Assembly: GCA_964440155.1 (NCBI GenBank)
Contig: CAYTRH010000184.1
Span: 1-5,434 of the forward strand
Length of the DNA: 5,434 bases
Reading direction: 5' to 3'
From: PFJX01 sp964440155
GTDB taxonomy: Bacteria; Pseudomonadota; Gammaproteobacteria; Burkholderiales; Thiobacillaceae
Positions 1 to 5,020 of this stretch are shown here, one piece after another. The notes beneath the pieces were generated by a model, which made no database searches, had not been told where the DNA came from, and saw only the letters and a program-made list of their open reading frames with translations. The stretch's first letter is position 1, and each line of letters starts with the position of its first letter. Made by a program: the position numbers and the translations under genes.

Positions 1-537
1 CGGGAACGGCAACAGCGGCGTGGCCTGCCGCGGCGCCGGTGTGGCGAAACCGAAAGCTTGCGGCTGCAGTTGCGGCAACAGGGCGGCGAACGGGTGCTGC
101 GGCGCCTGCGGCTGCGCCGCCCAGGGCAGGCTCGGCACCGTGGGGACGGAGGGCGAGAACGCCGGCGCCGCGAACGGCGTGGGCAGCGTCTGCCGCAGAT
201 AGGGATTTCCGGCCAACGGACCGCCCAGGTACGGGTTGGTCATCTGGTTCAGATACTGGTGCGACATCAGATTGGGCGACATCAGCCCCGGCGCAACCGC
301 CGGCGCCAGCAACGGCGCGACGGTGCCCAAGGCACCGAGCGTGGCCAGCCCCAGCTGCGGGTTGGCCAGCAGGGGATTGGCCAGCGCGCCGAGTGGATTG
401 GCCGGCCCTGCACCAAAGCCCCCGTAGGGGTTGTAGCCGCCCGCATAGGGATTGAACGGGATGGCGGGATTCAACGCCACTTGCGCTTGCGCGGAAGTCG
501 CGAGCGCGGCGAGCAACAACGGCAGGATGCCTTTCAT
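1..537 (-). CDS. Secreted Asn-Pro/Pro-rich low-complexity protein, function unknown (C-terminus cut by left edge)
   Basis: I do not recognise this protein. The frame is open from the ATG at 537 to the window edge (179 codons, no stop). A Shine-Dalgarno GGAG lies about 6 bases before the ATG. Residues 1-19 form a signal peptide (one Lys, a Leu/Ala core, then AQA before the predicted cleavage), so it should be periplasmic or exported. The rest is rich in Pro, Ala, Leu, Gly and Gln. Asn-Pro occurs eight times, at residues 23, 29, 36, 47, 54, 59, 101 and 111; four of these are NPY and the last two are NPYL. There is no Asp, Glu or Cys in the visible part, and very few basic residues. No catalytic motif or globular domain is visible. 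It is the last gene of the leftward series, 86 bases after the DUF302 gene, with which it shares an NPYLR motif. The NPY/Gly stretch at 29-45 loosely recalls structural proteins such as sulfur globule proteins, but this is only an impression. Confidence 0.72.
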   Translation of the reverse strand, partial: MKGILPLLLAALATSAQAQVALNPAIPFNPYAGGYNPYGGFGAGPANPLGALANPLLANPQLGLATLGALGTVAPLLAPAVAPGLMSPNLMSHQYLNQMTNPYLGGPLAGNPYLRQTLPTPFAAPAFSPSVPTVPSLPWAAQPQAPQHPFAALLPQLQPQAFGFATPAPRQATPLLPFP

Positions 538-558
538 GCCTGTCTCCGAAGTGGGCGC

Positions 559-598
559 GGCGCGCCCCAGAGCGTCGCCACGCGGACTGGCGCGCCCC
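559..598. repeat. Two 10-bp direct repeats spaced exactly 30 bp
   Basis: GGCGCGCCCC occurs at 559-568 and again at 589-598, in the 86-base gap between the DUF302 gene and the unknown secreted protein gene. The first eight bases (GGCGCGCC) are themselves palindromic, so the two copies can also pair with each other as an 8-bp stem. A related GGCGCCCC follows at 601. The 30-bp period is close to three helical turns, which would suit a pair of operator sites, but GC-rich composition could also produce it. Confidence 0.4.
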
Positions 599-623
599 TC
601 GGCGCCCCGGGAACGTGATCCGA

Positions 624-1313
624 TCAGATGTCGCCGGCGGCGGCAGCGCGCATGATCTCGTCCATCTTGTCGCGGATGTCCTTGGCGTACTGCGCCAGCT
701 CGCTGGGCACACCCATCTTGCCGGAGATGGAATCCAGCCAGGCGATGTCCCAGTCCAGTGTCAACACCCAGATGTTCTTGTCCGCATCCTCCATGATGGC
801 GATACGGCAGGGCAGGTAGACGATGGCTTCCGGCGCATACTGCAACACCGCACGGCCGGCGGCGATGTCGCAGTAATGGTAGACCTCCATGCGCGGCGCG
901 GTCATGTCGCCCAGCACCGCCTGGATGTCTTTCCACATCGGGCTCTCGCCCACCTTCTTGAAGTTCAGCTTGTTGGCACGCAACTCCATGGATTCCTTGA
1001 CCTCGTCGAACGACAGGCCCGGCGCCGCCTTGTACTTGGTCGCCATCAGGTTCATGACGTCCTTCACGTCCATGCGCGCGATCAGGTTCATCATCGGCAT
1101 CATCTGCTTCAGCAAGGCTTCCTTTTCCGCCGGCGGCACGATGCGCGACATCTCGTAGGGGCGGGTGCCGCGTCCGGCCGGCGTCACCGGCAGCGTCATC
1201 GGACCGGCGGATATCGGCACGTGGCGCAGATACGGATTGGCGGCGGGCGCCTGCTGCGCCTGCACCGGCAGGGCGAGCGTCAGGGCGAGGGCGGCGATCA
1301 GCGTGGGCTTCAT
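624..1313 (-). CDS. Secreted DUF302-family protein
   Basis: A 229-residue exported protein. Residues 1-20 are a signal peptide (KPT, hydrophobic Leu/Ala core, VQAQ). A mature N-terminal tail follows, containing NPYLR at 26-30. A Met-rich, probably helical segment lies at about 65-92. Residues 98-195 resemble the DUF302 domain: a GLSFDEV helix start, a central Tyr-His-Tyr-Cys (Cys148), then YLPCRIAI with Cys169 and a WVLTLDWD strand. A charged helix closes the protein. DUF302 has no settled biochemical role; members are often seen in sulfur-metabolism gene neighbourhoods, which fits the rhodanese gene just upstream. The start at 1313 is chosen because it begins a clean signal peptide and is preceded by GGAAGGA about 8 bases away; the longer open frame to 1655 would run back over the rhodanese gene. 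Family assignment is by motif recognition and fairly confident; the function is not known. Confidence 0.75.
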   Translation of the reverse strand: MKPTLIAALALTLALPVQAQQAPAANPYLRHVPISAGPMTLPVTPAGRGTRPYEMSRIVPPAEKEALLKQMMPMMNLIARMDVKDVMNLMATKYKAAPGLSFDEVKESMELRANKLNFKKVGESPMWKDIQAVLGDMTAPRMEVYHYCDIAAGRAVLQYAPEAIVYLPCRIAIMEDADKNIWVLTLDWDIAWLDSISGKMGVPSELAQYAKDIRDKMDEIMRAAAAGDI

Positions 1314-1353
1314 CAGTGTCTTCCTTCCATAACGTGAGACTCGAACCTCAGAT

Positions 1354-1377
1354 CCCTTCCCCGCACAGGAGGGAGGG
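1354..1377 (-). repeat. Imperfect GC-rich hairpin in the DUF302 leader
   Basis: Bases 1354-1362 and 1369-1377 pair across a 6-base loop. In minus-strand RNA this gives nine positions with one C-A mismatch and one U-G wobble. It lies 41-64 bases before the DUF302 start codon. The flanking alternation of short C and G runs (GGGGAGAGG follows at about 1380) resembles dispersed intergenic repeats found in many GC-rich proteobacteria. There is no T-run after it, so it is a poor intrinsic terminator. Confidence 0.35.
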
Positions 1378-1452
1378 TCGGGGAGAGGAAACGGCCTGGG
1401 CGTATCGACCTTGCATGTCAGGGGCGGAGAATCGCCAAGTCCGTTGGGTGAA

Positions 1453-1470
1453 CAGCGCCGGTGGGCGCTG
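1453..1470 (-). terminator. Candidate hairpin terminator after the rhodanese gene
   Basis: CAGCGCC at 1453-1459 and GGCGCTG at 1464-1470 form a perfect 7-bp stem with a 4-base loop, starting 4 bases after the rhodanese stop codon in the direction of transcription. The stem is followed by TTCACCC on the minus strand, so the usual U-tract is missing. It may only slow or protect the transcript end. Position and perfect pairing support it; the absent U-run keeps confidence low. Confidence 0.35.
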
Positions 1471-1474
1471 GCGA

Positions 1475-2119
1475 TCAATCCGGGGCGACCGTGGTCAGCC
1501 CCAGCATTTTCCAGTCCTGCATGCCGCCACGATACCACTTGAGCTTGTGCGCCGGATAACCCAGCGCCAACAACTGCTTGATGTTGGTGGGAGACTGGCC
1601 GCACCACGGACCGTTGCAGTAGAACACCAGGGTGCGGGCGTTCTCGAAGTTCCACAGCCCGTGCTGACGCACGGCACCGAAGCGCAGCATCAGGATCTCG
1701 GCGATGCGCTCCGGGTCGCTATGTGCCGGATGCAGGTCCTGCCAGGGCAACAGGGAGGCACCCGGTATCACGCCGGAACGCCGCGGCCAGTCGCCGTCGC
1801 GCGAGTCGATCACCAACACGCCGGCATCGCGACCGACGCGCGCGAGATAGCCGAGCAGTTCCAGTTCGCCGATGGTCTCGACACCCGGCGCGAGCAGCAT
1901 GGGCTGCACGCAGAACGGCGGACAGGGACGCGAGGTCAGGGAGAAATCCGGATCGAGCATATTGTCGGTGTCCGGGTGGCGCTCGACCATCACGGCGACA
2001 CCGTTGTGCAACACCTCGACGCGCGCCAGATCGTGGGTGATGTTGACGGTGGTGTCGGCCGTGACCGGCTGGCAAAGAAACCACAGCGCGGCCAGTGCCG
2101 CACAACGCGCATGCTTCAT
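1475..2119 (-). CDS. Periplasmic rhodanese-like sulfurtransferase with extra CPPFC motif
   Basis: A 214-residue protein. Residues 1-21 look like a signal peptide (KHAR, hydrophobic core, VTA before cleavage), placing it in the periplasm. The rhodanese domain spans about 85-210: VLVIDSRD at 101-108, the GVIPGA strand-turn at 117-121, a catalytic loop with Cys168 in YCNGPWCGQS, and the closing WYRGGMQDW at 195-203. Rhodaneses move a sulfane sulfur through a persulfide on the loop Cys; here the loop holds a second Cys (173), which is not the classic Arg-containing loop. Before the domain is CPPFC (Cys66, Cys70), another Cys pair that could form a disulfide or bind a metal. The start at 2119 has GGAGGA 5-6 bases ahead and gives the signal peptide; the frame extends 24 codons further without support. 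It lies between dolP and the DUF302 gene, both exported. The substrate is unknown. Confidence 0.85.
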   Translation of the reverse strand: MKHARCAALAALWFLCQPVTADTTVNITHDLARVEVLHNGVAVMVERHPDTDNMLDPDFSLTSRPCPPFCVQPMLLAPGVETIGELELLGYLARVGRDAGVLVIDSRDGDWPRRSGVIPGASLLPWQDLHPAHSDPERIAEILMLRFGAVRQHGLWNFENARTLVFYCNGPWCGQSPTNIKQLLALGYPAHKLKWYRGGMQDWKMLGLTTVAPD

Positions 2120-2127
2120 GTCTCCTC

Positions 2128-2139
2128 CGGGTGCACCCG
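2128..2139. promoter_or_regulatory. 12-bp perfect palindrome next to the rhodanese ribosome binding site
   Basis: CGGGTGCACCCG reads the same on both strands and touches the GGAGGAG Shine-Dalgarno of the rhodanese gene. A dimeric regulator could bind here, or the RNA could form a short 4-bp stem with a TGCA loop beside the ribosome site. No regulator is known for it, so the role is inferred from symmetry and position only. Confidence 0.3.
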
Positions 2140-2166
2140 TGATGTCGGGCATTTTCACCACGGCGG

Positions 2167-2189
2167 GGCCATTGCGGCAAGCAATGGCC
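2167..2189 (-). terminator. 9-bp perfect stem-loop between dolP and the rhodanese gene
   Basis: GGCCATTGC (2167-2175) and GCAATGGCC (2181-2189) pair perfectly around a 5-base loop, 16 bases after the dolP stop codon. On the minus strand the stem is followed by CCCGCCG rather than a U-run, so it is not a classical intrinsic terminator. It could be a weak terminator, a 3'-end stabilising stem for dolP mRNA, or a binding site. A weak promoter-like pair (TTGCCG, 18 bases, GAAAAT, from 2180 to 2151 on the minus strand) overlaps its loop. Confidence 0.45.
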
Positions 2190-2204
2190 ATGGCGACGAC
2201 AGGG

Positions 2205-2774
2205 TCAGTCGAGATACTCGAAGATCTTCACCACCTTGTTCACGCCGGTGGTGCGCGCCGCCACCTCGGCCGCGGCCGCTCCCTCCTCGCGGCGCACCAG
2301 ACCCATCAGGTACACGGTGCCGGAATCGGTGACCACCTTGACGTGGTTGGCGCCGAAGCGTTTGTCGTCGAGAAAGCGCGCCTTCACGCGCGTCGACACC
2401 AGCGCGTCCGAACTGCGTGTGGCCAGACTGTTGGTCGGGCCGATGGTCATTTCATTGAACACTTCGCGCACCTGCTCGCCCGCGCGTACCAGCGCCTCGA
2501 CGCGGCTGCGTGTGTCCGCATCCGGCGCTTGGCCGGTGATCATCACGCGCCGGTTGAAACTGGTGACGTTGGCCCGCGTGTTGTCGCCGAACTGCTCGCG
2601 TATGCGTGCCGCGAGCTTGAACTCGATCTCCTCGTCCAGCAGGTAGGTGGCGGTGCTGCGCCGGTCGTCGGCGATCATGAGGCCGGCACCGACGCCGGTG
2701 GCGACCACCGGCACACAACCGCTCAACGGCGCGACGGTCAGCGCCAACAACAGGCCGATGGCAAGGTTTTTCAT
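2205..2774 (-). CDS. dolP: Dual BON-domain outer-membrane lipoprotein DolP (YraP)
   Basis: A 189-residue lipoprotein, matching E. coli DolP in length (about 191) and in layout. Residues 1-19 are a lipoprotein signal with lipobox LSGC, so Cys20 is lipidated; the next residue is Val, not Asp, which suits transfer to the outer membrane. Two BON domains follow: about 47-113, including VMITGQAP at 77-84 and the EVFNEM end at 104-109, and about 122-189, including VKVVTDSGTVYLMGLV at 145-160 and a GVNKVVKIFEYL finish. DolP binds anionic phospholipid through BON2 and supports outer-membrane integrity and the BAM machinery. AGGAG lies 8 bases before the ATG at 2774. It follows yraN by 107 bases, as in enterobacteria, but without diaA between them. 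A consensus TATAAT lies upstream, so dolP probably has its own promoter. Confidence 0.93.
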   Translation of the reverse strand: MKNLAIGLLLALTVAPLSGCVPVVATGVGAGLMIADDRRSTATYLLDEEIEFKLAARIREQFGDNTRANVTSFNRRVMITGQAPDADTRSRVEALVRAGEQVREVFNEMTIGPTNSLATRSSDALVSTRVKARFLDDKRFGANHVKVVTDSGTVYLMGLVRREEGAAAAEVAARTTGVNKVVKIFEYLD

Positions 2775-2853
2775 GCGTGGGACTCCTGCAAGTGATGGCT
2801 GGGCCGGGAGCGGCGCAGCAAGACGCCGGACGGCGGGTTGCGATTATCGGCGG

Positions 2854-2859
2854 ATTATA
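2854..2859 (-). promoter_or_regulatory. Candidate -10 box for dolP
   Basis: The minus strand reads TATAAT, an exact sigma-70 -10 hexamer, in an otherwise very GC-rich gap 80 bases upstream of the dolP start and just past the yraN stop. No good -35 hexamer sits at 16-18 bases; the nearest likeness (CTGACG) is 20 bases away. I looked for a sigma-E type GGAACTT...TCAAA promoter, as known for E. coli dolP, and did not see one. Confidence 0.35.
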
Positions 2860-2881
2860 ACCGGCCCGCCCGACCCGGCCG

Positions 2882-3229
2882 TCAGGCAGCGAACGCGGCG
2901 GGCAACCATTCGACACGGCCGGATTGCAGCAGCACCACATCGAAGCGGCACGGCGCATCGATACCCGTAGTCGCCAGGTAGTGGCCAGCCGCCAGCACCA
3001 CGCGGCGGCGCTTGGCCGCGGTGATGCTGGCCGCCGCGCCGCCGAATGCCGCGCTGGCGCGCGCACGCACTTCGACGAACACCAAAGTCTGCCCATCGCG
3101 CATCACCAAGTCGATTTCGCCAACGCGGCAACGGTAGTTTCGTGCCAGCGGACACAGGCCGCGCGCCGCCAGGTACGCCTCGGCGACGCCCTCGGCACGT
3201 TGACCCGCGTGCAGATGCGGCGCCGTCAT
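2882..3229 (-). CDS. yraN: UPF0102 / YraN family nuclease-like protein
   Basis: A 115-residue cytoplasmic protein, slightly shorter than E. coli YraN (131). The family has a restriction-endonuclease-like fold. The signature is present: AEAYL helix at 16-20, then NYRCRVGEIDLV with Glu38 and Asp40, and VFVEVRAR with Glu53 and Arg55 (Lys in many members), giving the expected acidic metal-site layout. FGGAAASIT and KRRR follow at 62-76, then a RFDVVLL strand at 95-101. No target has been firmly established, so nuclease activity is inferred from the fold. The start at 3229 is chosen because its ATG overlaps the algR stop as ATGA and because the family alignment begins here; the open frame upstream to 3388 lies in algR and is not supported. 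It is the third gene of a translationally coupled set. Confidence 0.92.
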   Translation of the reverse strand: MTAPHLHAGQRAEGVAEAYLAARGLCPLARNYRCRVGEIDLVMRDGQTLVFVEVRARASAAFGGAAASITAAKRRRVVLAAGHYLATTGIDAPCRFDVVLLQSGRVEWLPAAFAA

Positions 3230-3981
3230 GACGCCTCGCGTTGGCGCAGGTAATCCTTCACCACCGCGTTCTGGCGGCGCGACACCGGCAAGCGCTCCGG
3301 CCAGTCGCGCAGCACGGCCAGCCAGTGCCCGTCGCCGTCGTCGGCCTGCCGCTGGAAGCCGGCCAGATGCCGGCGCGCAACCAGACAATTGCGATGGATG
3401 CGCAGGAAATCGTGGGCGAACTCCTGCTCCAGACGCACCAGCGATTCCTCCAGCAGGTATTCGCGCTCACGCGTGCGCGCGGTGACATAACGCAGTTCCG
3501 CGCGCAGATAGAGCACGTCATGCACCGGCACGCGCCAGACACGGCCACGCTCCTGCACGCTGAAACTGGTGCGCACCGGCGCCAGCGCCTCGGCGTCGGC
3601 GCGCGCCAGCGGCCGGATCCGCGCCAGCGCCTCGCGCAGACGGGCGAGCCGGACCGGCTTCAACAAGTAATCCAGCGCGCGCAGTTCGAACGCGCGCACG
3701 GCGTGCTCGTCATGCGCGGTGACGAAGATCACCGCCGGCGCATCCGGCAGCGCGGCGATGTGGCGCGCGGCCTCCAGCCCACTCATACCCGGCATCTGGA
3801 TGTCCAGCAGGACGGCGTCCGCCGGCGTGTCGGCGGCGCGCGCCAGCGCGGTCTCGCCATCCGAAGCCTGCGCCACCACCTCCACCGCCGGCTCACCGGC
3901 GAGATCGTCCAGCAGACTGGCCAGGCGTGCGCGCGCCAGCGGCTCGTCATCGGCCAGGATCAGGCGCAGCGGCCGCGTCAT
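3226..3981 (-). CDS. algR: LytTR-family response regulator, AlgR type
   Basis: A 251-residue two-component response regulator. The receiver domain is at about 5-122: acidic pair Asp11/Asp12, phosphoacceptor Asp60 in LLDIQMPGMSG, Thr88 in FVTAH, and Lys108 in DYLLKPV, all the residues needed for phosphorylation. After a linker, a LytTR DNA-binding domain spans about 137-246, with the typical LRIHRNCLVA (193-202) and LPVSRRQ (231-237) motifs. LytTR regulators bind direct repeats upstream of target genes; in Pseudomonas AlgR controls alginate, twitching and virulence genes, but targets here are unknown. Its ATG overlaps the algZ stop and its stop overlaps the yraN start, both as ATGA, so kinase, regulator and YraN are likely translated in a coupled way. 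Unlike the Pseudomonas locus, hemC does not follow. Confidence 0.95.
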   Translation of the reverse strand: MTRPLRLILADDEPLARARLASLLDDLAGEPAVEVVAQASDGETALARAADTPADAVLLDIQMPGMSGLEAARHIAALPDAPAVIFVTAHDEHAVRAFELRALDYLLKPVRLARLREALARIRPLARADAEALAPVRTSFSVQERGRVWRVPVHDVLYLRAELRYVTARTREREYLLEESLVRLEQEFAHDFLRIHRNCLVARRHLAGFQRQADDGDGHWLAVLRDWPERLPVSRRQNAVVKDYLRQREAS

Positions 3982-4976
3982 GTCGCCGCCCCGCCGCGGC
4001 GCAGCGGCATGACCATCTGCACCACGAACTCCCCGCCGACCCTGCGTGCGCTGAGCCGCGCCTCGGCATCGAAATGCAGCGCCAGACGTTCACGGATGTT
4101 GCTCAGCGCCATGCCGTTGCCCCGCCGCGCGCCTTCGTCGGCGGCGCACACCGGATTGCGCACGACGATGTCCAGGCTGTCGCCACGCGCGAAGATGTCC
4201 ACGCCGATACGCCCCCCCGCAGGGCTGGGTTCGATGCCATGGATCACCGCGTTCTCCAGCAACGGTTGCAGCACCAGCGCCGGCACCAGTGCGTCGCGCG
4301 GCGCGGCGTCGACACGCCAGTCCACACCCAGGCGCTCGCCCAGGCGCAGCGCCTCCAGGTCAACGTAGGCGCGGGCCAGTTCTAGCTCGCGCGCCAAGGG
4401 TGACAACCGTCGGTTGTCGGCCATCAATGCCCGGTACAGCTCGGCCAGATTCTCCAGCGCGGTTTCCGCCTGGCGCGGCTGGCTGCGCATCAGCGACAGC
4501 ACGCTGTTGAGACTGTTGAACAGGAAATGCGGACGGATGCGCGCCTGCAGCGCCTGCAGGCGCGCATCCGCGAGCGCCGGCGACAGCCGCCAGGCGCGCC
4601 AGTCGAGCCAGACGAGGATGGCACCGGCGGCGCCGGCGGCCAACAAGGCGGCACGCCCGGCATCACCCTGCTCGGGCGCCAACAGCGTCAGCCACAATGC
4701 GGCGCAGCCGGCGGCGGCAGCGACTCGCACCACCTCGGCCCAGACGCGCGGCAGGTCGGCGAGCAGCGACGACAGCGTGAACCACGCCAGCAGGGTGGCG
4801 AGCAACGGCGGCTGGAGATAGGCGGCGCCGGTGAGGAACACCGACCCGACCTCGGACACCGGCTTCGCCAGCAACAACGCAGCCATCAGGCCCAGTGCCT
4901 GCGCCGCCAGCGCAGCGCGCAGCAGAATGCCCAGATTGCGAAAATCCGGCGGGGCGATGGCGTACTCCTTTGTCAT
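3978..4976 (-). CDS. algZ: LytS/AlgZ-type membrane sensor histidine kinase
   Basis: A 332-residue inner-membrane kinase, the partner of the adjacent AlgR. The N-terminal third has about four membrane segments, near 16-37, 45-72, 82-100 and 108-126, with very short loops, so the signal is probably sensed in the membrane. The His-kinase domain of the LytS/YehU group begins at about 138: a LQALQARIRPHFLFNSLNS box with phosphoacceptor His150, then the N box LQPLLENAVIHG at 236-247 and a glycine box GNGMALSNIRERL at 286-298 for ATP binding. All expected elements are intact. The start at 4976 gives the normal AlgZ beginning; no good Shine-Dalgarno precedes it, and the open frame reaching 5162 would run into argH. 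Transcribed divergently from argH across 44 bases, the same arrangement as fimS/algZ in Pseudomonas. A perfect 17-bp inverted repeat lies in the codons just before His150. Confidence 0.93.
   Translation of the reverse strand: MTKEYAIAPPDFRNLGILLRAALAAQALGLMAALLLAKPVSEVGSVFLTGAAYLQPPLLATLLAWFTLSSLLADLPRVWAEVVRVAAAAGCAALWLTLLAPEQGDAGRAALLAAGAAGAILVWLDWRAWRLSPALADARLQALQARIRPHFLFNSLNSVLSLMRSQPRQAETALENLAELYRALMADNRRLSPLARELELARAYVDLEALRLGERLGVDWRVDAAPRDALVPALVLQPLLENAVIHGIEPSPAGGRIGVDIFARGDSLDIVVRNPVCAADEGARRGNGMALSNIRERLALHFDAEARLSARRVGGEFVVQMVMPLRRGGAAT
4534..4570. repeat. 17-bp perfect inverted repeat inside algZ
   Basis: Bases 4534-4550 and 4554-4570 are exact reverse complements around the 3-base centre CGC. 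It encodes DARLQALQARIR of the kinase, the coiled segment leading to His150. The opposite strand in one frame encodes DARLQRLQARIR, almost the same peptide. Part of the symmetry follows from the codons: Leu-Gln as CTGCAG and Ala-Arg as GCGCGC are both palindromes. Confidence 0.85.
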
Positions 4977-4979
4977 AAT
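4971..4979 (+). promoter_or_regulatory. Candidate extended -10 promoter element for argH
   Basis: The plus strand reads TGTCATAAT, a TGn extended -10 with five of six matches to TATAAT. It overlaps the algZ start codon and would start transcription about 35 bases before the argH ATG. There is no recognisable -35 at the right distance, which extended -10 promoters can tolerate. No matching strong promoter for algZ was found in the other direction. Confidence 0.35.
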
Positions 4980-5020
4980 GATCGCTTTCGAGTCACTCCC
5001 GACGTACACGCTACCACGCC

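Noticed and set aside
615..1337. 240-codon plus-strand open frame opposite the DUF302 gene
   Set aside because: His/Arg/Gln-rich shadow covering exactly the DUF302 gene; no family resemblance.
1410..1436. Possible sigma-54 promoter (TTGGC...CCGC on the minus strand) before the DUF302 gene
   Set aside because: The GG to GC spacing is 9 instead of the required 10 bases and the -12 TTGCA element is absent.
1314..1655. N-terminal extension of the DUF302 gene back to an ATG at 1655
   Set aside because: It would overlap the rhodanese gene, and the signal peptide with Shine-Dalgarno at 1313 marks the true start.
1316..2332. 338-codon plus-strand open frame opposite the rhodanese gene
   Set aside because: Composition typical of an antisense shadow, no Shine-Dalgarno or known motif, and it crosses the intergenic gaps of the real genes.
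2775..2881. Sigma-E type promoter for dolP
   Set aside because: No GGAACTT-like or TCAAA-like pair with proper spacing could be found.
3241..4368. 375-codon plus-strand open frame antisense to algR and algZ
   Set aside because: It is rich in Arg, Gln and His with no domain, and lies opposite two strongly supported genes; long stop-free antisense frames are common in GC-rich DNA.
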